Positions 23,938 through 35,281 of a stretch of DNA of 64,000 nt are shown here, piece after piece. Position 1 is the stretch's first letter. Each line of letters starts with the position of its first letter. Under the pieces are notes generated by a model. The model saw nothing but the letters and a program-made list of their open reading frames with translations. It was not told where the DNA came from and searched no databases. The DNA is from Hemerocallis citrina (Eukaryota; Streptophyta; Magnoliopsida; Asparagales; Asphodelaceae): positions 72,327,469 to 72,391,468 of the forward strand of contig CM030366.1 of assembly GCA_017893485.1 (NCBI GenBank), read 5' to 3'. A program made the position numbers and the translations under genes.

Positions 23938-24506
23938 GGAATATACAATAGGGTTTAGGCAGATGGGAAATAACGGGTGGGTTTTGGGAAATAGTAAACG
24001 GGTTTGGGTCTGATGTAGGGCAATGGTCTGGGTGGTTAGGGTATTGGGTAGGTTTTGGGTTAATGGGTTTAAACAAAACCAATAAGAATTAGAATAGGGT
24101 TTTAAAAGAAATAAAATTCAATACGAAAATAAGATAACCATAAAAATAACATTTATAACAAAAAAATATATTTTGTACTACAGTATGGGGATTATTTGAA
24201 ATAACTACAAGTACAAAAAACAATAGAAATAGATTTTTAATTCAACAATCAAATATAATAATATTAATAATAATAATGAAAAAAATTATATATATCAATA
24301 ATCATAATAATAATAAAAGATTTGTATTATAACAAAATATCATTGGGAACTAGTTATAAATAAAACTATTAATTAAAAATTGATTTTAACAGAAGATCAA
24401 TAATACATTTTAATAATGAATTTGAAAATGAAAAAAAATATTTACAACAAATTTTAAATACAGAAAAATACACAGAAAATACGTATTTCGGGAAACAGGG
24501 GTTACA

Positions 24507-24545
24507 AATCCTACCCACCTTACAAAAAATTTCGTCCTCGAAATT
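24507..24545 (-). other. Polypurine tract and relic of a chromovirus pol end in LARD-1
   Basis: The minus strand reads AATTTCGAGGACGAAAT and then AAGGTGGGTAGGATT directly before the LTR. In Del/Tekay-type chromoviruses the end of pol and the polypurine tract have this wording (TTCGAGGACGAA ... AAGG). The same block is present in LARD-2. Confidence 0.7.
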
Positions 24546-25319
24546 TGCTTAGACGGTACATAGGACAAGGTAAAAGAAACTTAGGGGAGGGTAACAAACC
24601 AGGGATTCAAAAGAAAAGTCAAATTGGTCGCAACAACAGGATAAGAAGGAAATGGATAACAACGATGTCAGGCGGAAAGCAGGAAAGAAAATACACAGTA
24701 TCAAAAGGAAGGAAACAACACAAGATAACAAAGCAAGAATAAAGGAGTAGAGGTAGAGCTGGAATCGGAGAGAAAATGGATATGGAAGAATTAAATCAAA
24801 TAATGAATGAGTACATAATGGCAGAATGGAATGCAAGAAAGAAGTAACCGGTATCAAAATGAAGAAGAAGCAACACAAGACTTGTAAGATAACAAAGCAA
24901 GGAGATGAAGAAATAGATAGAGCTAGAATCGAAGAAAGAATGGACAAGGAAGAGTTGAACCAAGCAATGAGTCAACAGATGAGGACGAATACAAGGAATA
25001 GAGGATAGCAACAATGCAGGGAAGAAGAAACAAAAGATTCCTGGGATCTGTGGGTTATGGGCCCACCACTCTTCAGCTGCGACACTCTGATGGTGACGTT
25101 CCAAGCTCCACACATGTCGTTGTAGACCACGTGACACCAAGCGACGATCCGAGCAGGAAGAAAAAAATGAGGCACTAAAATCAAAGAGAATATAGGTAGG
25201 AGAATTTGGGTTGGGCTCGAGTGAGATATTAATAAATACTTCAATCAAAGGAAAATAAAATTTGGGCTTTAGAGGATGGCTTTAATTTAAATAATTAGGT
25301 AAAAACTAATGGGCGTTAA

Positions 25320-25660
25320 CAAAAATAATATTAATAATACAAAAATCAACACATATTAATAATAAAATAATAATAACAAAAATAATAAAAATAATAATAA
25401 CAGTAATAATCATCATAATCATACTGGTAAAAAAAAATTAATAAAAATAAAAATATTAACAATACCAGTAAGGATAATAATGCAAGACATAATATAATTT
25501 GGGGTTCATCATTTTTGTGAAAGTAATTCAATATTAACGACAATATAAAATAGTAAAATAATAATAATAATACAATAATAATAATAATAGTAATAGTAAT
25601 AACAATAACAATAATAATACTAATAATAATAAGGAAAACAATAATAATAATAGTAGAAAT
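25320..25660. repeat. Imperfect (AAT)n region
   Basis: Runs of AATAATAAT with AAC, AGT and AAA variants. A much longer version is in LARD-2 (53440-54110). Confidence 0.9.
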
Positions 25661-25682
25661 TTTTTTATGTGGGTTCGCCTCA

Positions 25683-25855
25683 TTTATATTCATCTGTAGA
25701 CTTGCCTTCTCGAAATCAAGTTGCAGGTTTGTCTCCACGACATCAGGTTGCAGGTTGCCATCTGGATATTCAGTTGCACATTTTGTCTCCCCGATATCTA
25801 GTTGTAATTTGGCTCCATTGACGTCTAGTTGCATGTTTGCCATCTCGAATCCAGT
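25683..25855 (-). repeat. About 27-bp periodic segment encoding a 9-residue repeat
   Basis: The minus strand encodes NMQLDVNGA, KLQLDIGET, NLQPDVVET, NLQLDFEKA and SLQMNINEA, with one longer spacer. The DNA repeats share CAGTTGCA or AGGTTGCA on the plus strand. The block is not seen in LARD-2. Confidence 0.7.
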
Positions 25856-26629
25856 TGCAACAAAATGATGAACGATATGATGTCATCTCCCACACGTACT
25901 TAGATATTGATTGCTTAATTAAATACGAAGTTATGTTTTGAAATTTGTGATATTAAAATACACAGTTATTCGAAATAACAAAATTTTCGTTTTAGAAAAC
26001 AATTTTATAGAAGATCCAAAACATAACAAATAATAATCGAAATACACAAAATATTCGGAAAAAAAATTATAAAGAAAAAATAGGCAGGAGAAGAATGAAT
26101 TGTATACTCAATAAAGAGTCAGCAAAGGAGGACGACTACAAGGGACGAAAGAAAATAAGAAATCAAAGAATTGAATATGAAGGAAGAGGAACGAGGGGGC
26201 ACAGCAGAATTTGAAGAGAATATGACAGGGAAGGAATAACTAGCATGATACTCAAAATGAGTCAACTAATGAAGATGAATGCAAGAGACGGAAAGCAATG
26301 AATGACACACGAGCTCAAATAAGAAGGAATCAACGAGGCAAGCAGAAAATAAGAGATTGCTTGCATCAGAATCAAAAGAACATGGGTACGGAAAGAATAA
26401 ATTTATACCCAATATGGAATCAACAAATCAGGACGACTGTAAGAGATGGAAGGAAACAAGGAATCAAAGAATTGGATATGAAGGGATCAAAATGAATGGG
26501 ATAAGACTAGTGTCCAAATCTAGTTGATTATCAAATTGTCCATGTGACTGCCTGGCCTGTTTAATGTTGAGTTAATCCTGACTGAGTCATGTCTAATGTA
26601 TTAGTCAAACCAATACATTAGCCAAACCT

Positions 26630-26643
26630 GAGCTCTGATACCA
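26630..26643 (-). other. Primer-binding site of LARD-1 (tRNA-iMet type)
   Basis: TGGTATCAGAGCTC on the minus strand, ten bases inside the 5' LTR end. This is a longer spacer than in most copia elements. Confidence 0.8.
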
Positions 26644-26653
26644 CTAAGAAACT

Positions 26654-29600
26654 TGTCACACCCTGCTTCCCAAAAACACGGAATACGAGCACGTGACAAA
26701 GCCCGGCGAATGATTTTCATCATTCATGAACTGTAGGATCGACTCAGCATCATAACAAGAATATAACAAAATGTACACAACCACGCATGCATGAGTAATT
26801 TATTAATCAACAGAAAACAATTGAAACAACAAAATAATAATATCCCAAATAGTTTTCAAATCTGGATCAAAAGGTAAAACTCGGGACTATAAGCCCGTTA
26901 CAAAAGAAATAAATAACTCAAGGAAAACAAAATATTTTAAGCAAGTCCTTGCTCCAAGCGAAGCCTAGAATGTATGTTCACCAATTTCAGCAGGCAATTC
27001 GTCTCCAATGTCTGTATATATAAATATAAAACGGAAAAAAAAATGGAAAACAAGATAAATGCCCTTAGTGCAAGTTAGGGCCGTAAATAGTAAAACAAGT
27101 ACAAGAATATGGAATAAGATTTGGAATCAAGAATGTAATAGAGATGCAACAAGTTGTGGAGATTCAAGAAATTAGCTAGCAAGAAATACAACTCCAGTGA
27201 CAAGATTGGGTAACAAATACTAGTAGTAGAACAAGTGGCTAGTGAACATGTAATGGTATCAAGCATCAAGTAACAAGTATCACGTACAAGTGTCGAGTAA
27301 CAAGTAACAAGTCTCAAGTGTCAAGTTGTCAACTACAAGTACCAAGTAGCGAGTGTCAAATATTACGTTCAAGTATCAAGTCTGTATCATGTAATCAAGT
27401 ATCAAGTAAGCATGTATCATGTTCAAGTATCATGTATCAAGTCTTTTAGTTATTACTATCTAGGTAGCACCTCATGTGCCATCCTTTTATCACATGGTTG
27501 CTATAGTCAGTGCAATTTCGTTTAGGCCTAGTGGTGGATTTTATAGGGCGGTGTACTTAGGCATCAAGTATCAAGCATGCATGGTTCATGAATCGAAAAA
27601 TAAATAACAAGTTCATGAAACAAGTTCGTGAATCCACTAACAAGTTTAAGAACCGCACAGTGGGTTCATGAATCAAACAAGTTCATGAGCCAAGTAATGG
27701 ATCCATGAATCCATCAAGATACAACAAGTTCATGAACCAAGTAATGGGAAACACGGGCCCCCTTCCGAGTACACTTACCTATATTGTCCACTACTATAGT
27801 CTTTCCCTTAAGCCCCGGCTTGTTATTTATTATTATCATCAAGCGGCCTGAAAGTGTGCGAAACAAGTCAAGTAAACATAATCAAGAACATGGAACAAGT
27901 CTAGGCTAGGTAGGGTACATGTTCGAGGGTCAAAACAAATCAAAATATCAAGAACAACGAGAATTTCAAATCTGGACAGCATGACGTTGCTGCACCAAAA
28001 CTGCGATTTACATTGCTACAAGGTAGCAAATGTGGATCCGTCAGAAGTTCTAGAAACTAATTCCTTCCTGGTTCCAATGCATATAATTAAGACACATAAA
28101 AGTTGTGGTAACATGTGCCAAAACAGCAAACTAAACAGTATTTGTGTTCATCCAGAATTTGTAAAACTGAGTTTGTACATATGAAACAGTGTTGAAACTT
28201 CATTAATTCATTCTGAAAAAATTAGATAATGTTCTCTAGGGTTTCTAGTAATAGCATGCAAAATTTCAAGTCATTTACTTACTGGTAGCATAGTTAAAAT
28301 AATTTGTAAACCAAAGTGGTGCAGCAGTTTTTGTGAATCTACGACTACCGACGCAGCAGCGGTAAAACTGCGATATCTTCTAGACCGTAACTCGGAATTC
28401 GAAATTCTGGATGTTATTGGCAACAACACATTTAGGGATATATTTTATATTCAGGACTCAAGTTCAGATTTTGGTTTTATCTGGGTCGAAACAGCAAGTA
28501 AAGACAAAAACAGCACCAAGTGTGAATTTCTTTTATATACAAGTTGCATGATAAAATGGCTATTATGAGTCTAAATTAGTGTATGATACAAATACGGATG
28601 AATTGGGGATCAAATCAGCAAGTCACATGTATTACTCAACTCAAAAGAATGTAAGATCAACACAATACGTCACACAACACATGTCTACAAGTCAAGGGGT
28701 TCATGTTCAAGTAACTAGGAGATAAAAAGGGGTCCAACTAGTTTTGTAAATATATCAACGAAGTGTTATGAATCTTAAGATTATGAGATTGATGAGGAAT
28801 AATTTAAGATCAACAAACGATGAGACAAGGAGGAGTCACAACAAGAATCTATTTGCAGTATTTTCAATTAAACGGTTGTACTAGAACAATAATTTGTACA
28901 AGAAGAATACTTGTCTTGGGGTGTAGACGATGAATCCGACGACAGAATAACGGGAATGGATCCAGGGCAAGGAGAACGATCGGCACGGATCTCGATGATG
29001 ATCAAGATGGCGATCAAGATGATGAAGTAGATTCGACGGTTAAGATCCAACGATCAAGATCAAGGATCGATCGGACGGCTCAGATCTGCTTGGTGATGTG
29101 ATGATCAGATCTGGTGATGAAGGCTCCGGTCTTGACGAGATCGTATGGCCCAGATCGAGGGATCAAGATCAGATCAGATGGAGGGCTGAGAACCAATCAG
29201 ATGGTGATGATCAGATAGGATCTGATTTTGATGCGATATGACGGTTGAGATTCAAAGCAACCTTTCCTTCTCCTTCCCTTAGATAAACAGCAGCGACGTA
29301 GGCGGGGGCTTCGACCGGCGATGCGAGCAACTGTAGGCGGGGACTGGTGGCATGATAGGGCTGCCAGCATGGTGGGGCGGCACACCAGCCAAGGCGGACG
29401 GTCGACGCAGGGGCTGGCAGTCGTTGGTGTTGCTAATGTCGCGGCTATTTTCGGAGGGAAAGCTCAGCGCAAGGAAACACTGCAGGGGGCTCGTTGGCAT
29501 CGCGATGCTGCTGGTGCAATGCAGGAGGCAGGGCGGAGCATAGCGGGGGCGTCAAGGGATCAGTGTGGCGCTGGGATGGTCGCGACGGCCTGGGAGAGAG

Positions 29601-30236
29601 AGAGAGAGAGGAAGACGAAGAGACGGCACATGAGTTAGGGGGAGAAAACAGATGGGTGTATATATAGGAATATATAATAGGGTTTAGGCAGATGGGAAAT
29701 AACGGGTGGGTTTTGGGAAATAGTAAACGGGTTTGGGTCTTATGTGGGTAATGGTCTGGGTGGTTAAGGTATTGGGTAGGTTTAGGGTTAATGGGTTTAA
29801 ACAAAACCAATAAGAATTAGAATAGGGTTGTAAAAGAAATTAAATTGAATACGAAAATAAGATAACCATAAAAATAACATTTATAACAAAAAAATATATA
29901 TGTTTTACTACAGTATGGGGATTATTTGAAATAACTACAAGTACAAATAACAATAGAAATAGATTTTTAATTCAACAATCAGATATAATAATATTAATAA
30001 CAATAATGAAAAAAATATATATATCAATAATCATAATAATAATAAAAGATTTGTATTATAACAAAATATCATTGGGAACTAATTATAAATAAAACTATTA
30101 GTTAAAAATAGATTTTAACTGAAGATCAATAATACATTTTAACAATGAATTTGAAAACGAAAAAAAAATATTGACATCAAATTTTAAATACAAAAAAATA
30201 CACAGAAAATACGTATTTGGGGAAACATGGGTTACA
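26654..30236 (-). repeat. 5' LTR of LARD-1 (3583 bp)
   Basis: Collinear with 20868-24506. The TATA box is at 29659-29666 and the GA microsatellite is reduced to about 10 units (29590-29610). It ends GGGTTACA before the ATTGT flank. Confidence 0.88.
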
Positions 30237-30241
30237 ATTGT

Positions 30242-30266
30242 AGTCATCAAAACCAAGAATAAAAAA
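30242..30266 (-). repeat. 5' LTR of Sire-2, terminal segment
   Basis: AGTCATCAAAACCAAGAAT matches 7262-7280 of the 3' LTR, followed by ten A residues where the intact end would read CAACA. The exact border is therefore uncertain by a few bases. Confidence 0.7.
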
Positions 30267-30271
30267 AAAAC

Positions 30272-32055
30272 AAATATTCTGGTCAGCGATGGAAAGACGG
30301 CTTTCTCAAAAGCCGAGCTAGCACAAAAAACTGCAAATTCGAAAGCTATGATGGCTCTGTATGCAGGATTGAACAATGAAGAATTAATACGATGCAGGCG
30401 AAATTGTAAGACAACATACGAAATTTGGAACAACATGCTGAAACGGCATGAGGGAACCGCTTCTGAGGTAAAAGCTAAAGTAAATTTATGTTTTTATAAG
30501 TTTGATGTTTTTTGTATGTTGCCAGGAGAAAACGTAGATCAAATCTTGCCCATTTCGGTATCATTGCACACGAGCTTGAGAGCATAGGTAAGGGGTTGGA
30601 TAATGACCGAAAGGTCAGGAAAACTCATAAGTCGTCTCACGCCTGAATGGGATGTAAAAGCTGCTGCAATGAGGGAGACCCTTGACTACACCTTCAAGGA
30701 AAGCTGAAGACATACGAGATGGAAATGATAGAAACCAAAAGATACAGGCAGAATATCGGGATTGAACCAAAAATCGAAGAGAGGACCATCGCCCTGAAAG
30801 CAGATAAATCCCGACCATCGAAAGTAGAATTAGACTGTGAGGAGTCAGACGAAGATATCGCCTTATTGACTAAGCAATTTCATAAGTACCTTAAACATAA
30901 AAAATATGGCAAGTACCAAGGAGAAAAAGAAAAAGGATAAAGAAGACGTATGCTACAAATGCAAGAAGCCTGGACATATATGAGCAAATTATCCCGTCTC
31001 ACAGGACAGGAATAGGGAATACTACCACTCTAATCCGAGAATGAAAAAGAAGGCGCTGAAGGTAACATGGCTAGACTCAGATTCAAGTGAGGATGAGCAA
31101 TATCACAACAATGTTGGCTTCATGGCTCTTGGGAATGGTGAGGTGCAATCACCATCTCAAGAAGAGGTAACCGGAGAACCTACTTATGATGAGTTAGTAG
31201 ACATGTGTAATGGACTAAAAGATTATGCTAAGAAATTGAGTCTTGAATTGAGACAATACAAACAAATTTCAAACGAATCTCATGACTCTTGCATTGCTAA
31301 AAATCAAAAATTGAAATAAAAATTCTTTAATCATGGAAAAATTCAAGTATTTTAGAAAAGATCATGATGTATTGCTAGAGGAAAATGAACATTTAAAACA
31401 ACAAATTCAAGAATCCCTCGCAACACATTATGAAAACTTAAGAGAAATTCATGAGAAATATGTTTATATTGCCAAACTTACTGATGATTTAAAAGAATGT
31501 AAAAGAAAATTTGATGAGGTAGTGGAAGGTTGTAATGAAGCCCTTGAGAAAAATAGAATACTTGATGCTACACTAGATTCTCTTCGTTGGAACACAAAAG
31601 ACGATGAGATGACTAGGAAAATATTTTGTAAAAGAGTAATTGAGCTCGAGAAAATTGTTGAAAAATATGAAGGGCCCAGTTACCTTATTACAAAAATTTC
31701 AAGATCTTATTATGATAATCGAGGGCTTGGTTATGAAATGCCAATACACCATCAAAAGTCTAAATCATCATGTCATACACACATGCATAGTCACCAACAG
31801 AATCACAAATCAACACCAAACTATGCAAGAGTGTGTGGCCCAAGGCATAATCGTATCACATGTCACTGCTGCTATAGACTAGGGCATATCTCTTATAATT
31901 GCTCATTCAAAAGGAATACTAATTTTGTTTGGGTAAGAAAGAATGTAAATGCAGGTTCAAAACCTACTTGGACACCTACAAAATTTCATGTAGGTGGTTC
32001 GACGCCCTCAACTTTGAAGATCGCAGATACCTTGATAGAAGATGCTCGATAGTCA
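30272..32055 (+). pseudogene. Sire-1 gag, main part
   Basis: Continues the N-terminal fragment. The UBN2-like core reads AMMALYAGLNNEELIRC and TTYEIWNNMLKRHEGT, and after a shift near 30550 RLTPEWDVKAA. The first zinc knuckle (CYKCKKPGHI, 30951-30980) has lost its last Cys to Tyr and carries a TGA. A long coiled-coil segment follows (31041-31680, with heptad-like EENEHLKQQI). A second, intact CCHC knuckle (CHCCYRLGHISYNC) is at 31861-31902. The frame ends at a stop near 32050. Confidence 0.85.
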
Positions 32056-32190
32056 TAATAAGTTATACTATCAAAATCTACATCTCTATCAAGGAAAAAG
32101 GAGGACCTTAGCCCTTCATATAAGTATAGCACCGAGTAAAATCTACACTAGCATAAATCTATATTAATATGACTTATTTCTAAAATAAAA
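32056..32190 (+). other. Sire-1 remnant after gag; pol start missing
   Basis: Non-coding sequence up to the LARD-2 insertion. When LARD-2 and one TAAAA are removed it joins directly to degraded RT sequence at 58271. No protease or integrase motif exists on either side. Confidence 0.65.
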
Positions 32191-32962
32191 TGTCACGCCC
32201 CGCTTCCCAAAATATGGGAATACGAGCACGTAACAAAGGCCCAGCGAATGATTATATATTATGCATAAGCTGTACCAGTTTAACTCAACAATATACAAGA
32301 GAAAACAACCACACGGGAAGAATATAATCGCATAAACAAAGAACAAACTCCAAGATAATCATGAAATAAATTCACTAAATAATAATCCAACATCTGGGAT
32401 AAAACAAAACTTCGGGTTATAAAAGCCTAAGAATATAAAGTATGATAAAAGCAATACAAAACGCAAATAACAAAAGATAGCTAGTAGTCTAAAGTCCAGC
32501 TTCGATCTTCAGAGAGTTTGCTCACCAATTCCTTCTGGGATTGATCCTTCAGTACGTGTTAATTCTTGATCTAAAAAGAAAGAAAAGAGTGCCCTTAGAG
32601 CAAGTCGTGGGCAGCAAGTAGAGAAAACAGAGGATTAAGGAAATCATGCATATCAAAGAAAAGGGACAGGGTCAAAGTTAAAGAGCAAAGCAAAGAGCAG
32701 AAAATAATATCAAAGGTTTACAATAATCACACATGTAATGCGTGATGTCAAGCCAAGTTCAATACATGATCAAGTATGCAGGTTATTAATCATTTTATTA
32801 GCCTATCTAGTGCACGTACTACTGCATCCCATACTACAGGTTCAGCGCAAACACACAGTGAACGTTTTAGACTGATGGTGAATTCTCGGTTTGTGTACTC
32901 GGCATAACATGATAACATGATAACGTGATAACATGATAATCTTCTTCCATGACAATCTCCTC
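32191..32962 (-). repeat. 3' LTR of LARD-2, segment 1
   Basis: Matches 54762-55557 of the sister LTR. It is cut by Tat-2 after GACAATCTCCTC and continues at 48376. It carries an ATAACATG(ATAACGTG) repeat at 32904-32938. Confidence 0.88.
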
Positions 32963-33622
32963 TGTTGTCGCTAAATTTGGTGTGGGGGCACACAGATAGA
33001 ACTTGTGGATTCTTGGGGAAACTGAATAGAAAGACCTGTATACCTGTCCCGTCGGGCGTCGATCGTCGCTCCGCCGTGCACCTGCAAAAAGTGCGAGACA
33101 CCGGGGTTGTTCCCGGCGACGCACCCTCCGACGCTCAAGTCAGTAATCTGGCAGACTATGAAAGAGCGCAAAAACTGGTGAAAGATCGATTACCTCTTAA
33201 TGGAGATGGGCGGGGGGTATTTATAGGCGCCTTAGGGAACGGATTAGGAATGTAATCCTTGTGATCTGATATGGAATATTCTTCCTATGAACAGATTAGG
33301 AATGTAATCTGATAAGGTATATTCCCTGTAATCAGATAAAGAATTTAATCCCAAATCCCGGTGAAAGGATGGGCACGAATCAGGGCCGTTGATTAATATG
33401 AATCAGGAACCCTAATTCTATCCCTTCTGAGCTGGGTTTGCTGCGGGTTGGAACCCGTACCCGACTAAGGTGGATCCGTTCGCGGGTAAGTGGATTTTCG
33501 GGGAAGATAACCAGTACCCGCTTCAGACCCGTCAGAAGGTGAAATTACCGCTCTACCCCTGTGCCTCAAGATTCGTGATCCATCTGGACGGTTCCGATTT
33601 AACCCCATTTTTAGCCATATCA
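32963..33622 (-). repeat. 3' LTR of Tat-2 (660 bp)
   Basis: TGTTGTCGC ... CATATCA on the plus strand. The TATA box on the minus strand is at 33218-33225. It differs from the other LTR by five transitions. Confidence 0.95.
33218..33225 (-). promoter_or_regulatory. TATA box of Tat-2 3' LTR
   Basis: TATAAATA within GCCTATAAATACCCCC on the minus strand. The same box is at 47971-47978 in the 5' LTR, where it would start the genomic transcript, and at 1621-1628 in Tat-1. Confidence 0.7.
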
Positions 33623-33626
33623 CAAG

Positions 33627-33638
33627 CCCCCCACTCCT
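33627..33638 (-). other. Polypurine tract of Tat-2
   Basis: AGGAGTGGGGGG on the minus strand, four bases before the LTR start. Confidence 0.8.
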
Positions 33639-34040
33639 GAAGACTGAGTTCGATCAGCCTTTGAGGAGTAGTTTAACTGTTTTAATGGCTAGCGGAGCTG
33701 TATCGGAGTCCAAATGGAGGGTTTCGAATCTTAAAGGGGGTAGTAATGTGTTTTTGAAGTTGCAATCTGTTTCTAAGCATCTCTGAGTGTCCAACGGTCT
33801 TTATCTACTTTTTCGGATTATTTATTTAATTTTGCGACGTGTTAACCAGTCGTCCGGGGGCCCTCACGATACGTTCTAGGCAATAATTGTTTGTTTAGGG
33901 GTTCGAAAATATTACCCCGAATTTATAATTATTTCCTAGATTTTCCAGTGAATTTTCCCGAATTTTTGGTGATTTTTTCGCAATTTTTAAATAAATAAAA
34001 CGATTAAAATAAATTAAAACTGATTTTAAATACCCATTTA
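33639..34040. other. Tat-2 unique spacer
   Basis: About 400 bases between the polypurine tract and the first repeat array. No reading frame or repeat of note. Confidence 0.6.
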
Positions 34041-35281
34041 TGATGTGGCGTCATCAGAGCCCTTGATCAGAGCGCAGCATGATTTTTGGAGAGATCGGGT
34101 GGTCCTTATTCTTCGGCTCGCTTTTTCGCCGTATGTGAGGTTCGGTACCCCGGCACTCCGGCTCGGCGCCTCGGCACCTCGGTTCGGAAGGTTCGGTGCT
34201 TCGGCTCGGCGGTTCCGAAGTACGTGGCATCATCTGAGCCGTCTATCTAAGCACGGATCCCCGTAAAGCGCTATCTTGTCGTTTAGTGGACGTGGCCAAA
34301 TCTGGACCGTCCATCATGACGAGCGCGCTTTTTGGCAAGATCCAACGGCTGATATGGGTCGGAGCGATTTTTTGCCATATACGAGGGTCGGTACCCCGGT
34401 ACCCCGGCTTGGCGCCTCAGCACCTCGGTTCGGATGGCTCGATGCTTCGGCTCGGCGGTTCCGAAGTACGTGGCATCATCTGAGCCGTCCATCATGACGA
34501 GCGCGCTTTTTGGCAAGATCCAACGGCTGATATGGGTCGGAGCGATTTTTTGCCATATACGAGGGTCGGTACCCCGGTACTCCGGCTCGGCGCCTCGGCA
34601 CCTCGGTTCGGATGGCTCGGTGCTTCGGCTCGGCGGTTCCGAAGTACGTGGCATCATCTGAGCCGTCCATCATGACGAGCGCGCTTTTTGGCAAGATCCA
34701 ACGGCTGATATGGGTCGGAGCGATTTTTTGCCATATACGAGGGTCGGTACCCCGGTACTCCGGCTCGGCGTCTCGGCACCCCGGTTCGTTGGGTCGGTGC
34801 TTCGGCTCGGATGGCTCGGTGCTTCGGCTCGATGGTTCCGAGGTACGTGGCATCATCTGAGCCGTCCATCTCAGCGTGGATCCCCAAAAAACGTTATCTT
34901 GTCGTTTAGTGGACGTGGCCAAATCTGGACCGTCCATCATGACGAGCGCGCTTTTTGGCAAGATCCAACGGCTGATATGCCTCGGAGCGGATTTTTGCCA
35001 TATAAGAGGGTCGGTACCCCGGTACCCCGGCTCGGAGGGTCGGTGCTTCGGTTCGCTGGGTCGGCGTTTCGACTCGATGGGTAGGTGCTTCGGCTCGTTG
35101 GGTCAGTGCTTCGGCTCGACGGTTCCGAGGTACGTGGCTTCATCTGAGCCGTCCATCTCAGCGTGGATCCCCAAAAAACGTTATCTTGTCGTTTAGTGGA
35201 CGTGGCCAAATCTGGACCGTCCATCATGACGAGCGCGCTTTTTGGCAAGATCCAACGGCTGATGTGCCTCGGAGCGATTTT
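34041..35281 (+). repeat. Tat-2 repeat array I (variable 178-285 bp units)
   Basis: Units begin near 34041, 34224, 34470, 34648, 34847 and 35131 at GTGGCATCATCTGAGCC. Each carries CGTCCATCATGACGAGCGCG or a variant, then GCCATATACGAGGGTCGG and a GGTACCCCGG block, then CGGCTCGG-type runs of differing length. Some units have an added GTTATCTTGTCGTTTAGTGG stretch. Open frames across it are by-products of the repeats, not genes. Confidence 0.88.

Larger units (their letters stand above)
20868..24506 (-). repeat. 3' LTR of LARD-1 (3639 bp)
   Basis: TGTCACGCCCCGC ... GGGGTTACA on the plus strand. The TATA box is at 23930-23937 on the minus strand with a long GA/CT microsatellite (23829-23881) just downstream. 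A GATC-dense block lies at 23190-23480. By eye it is about 93-94% identical to the other LTR. Confidence 0.88.
24546..26653 (-). other. Non-coding interior of LARD-1
   Basis: A- and G-rich on the plus strand, with no retroviral domain in any frame I examined. It contains an AAT microsatellite region (25320-25660) and a 27-bp periodic segment (25683-25855). A block around 25040-25150 (GTGGGTTATGGGCCCACCA and onward) also occurs in LARD-2. The longest minus-strand frame (25346-25843) is low-complexity over most of its length and is not called as a gene. Confidence 0.75.
20868..30236 (-). mobile_element. LARD-1: non-coding retrotransposon with 3.6-kb LTRs
   Basis: LTRs at 20868-24506 and 26654-30236 enclose only 2147 bp (24507-26653), which hold a primer-binding site and a polypurine tract but no gag or pol. 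Flanks are GTTGT and ATTGT (4/5 match). The Sire-2 3' LTR at 7245-7280 shows the uninterrupted target. Large LTRs with a conserved non-coding interior fit the class called large retrotransposon derivatives. Transposition would need proteins from another element. Confidence 0.85.
5875..30266 (-). mobile_element. Sire-2: Sirevirus-like Ty1/copia element inserted in Sire-1 gag
   Basis: On the minus strand: 5' LTR (pieces between 30266 and 16080), primer-binding site 16065-16077, gag, protease-integrase, RT-RNase H, polypurine tract 7286-7300 and 3' LTR 5875-7285. The left flank is AAAAC (5870-5874). The right flank reads AAAAC at 30267-30271, after a poly-A run that blurs the LTR end. Removing the element restores the Sire-1 Gag frame. 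It carries three later insertions: two solo LTRs and LARD-1. Confidence 0.88.
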
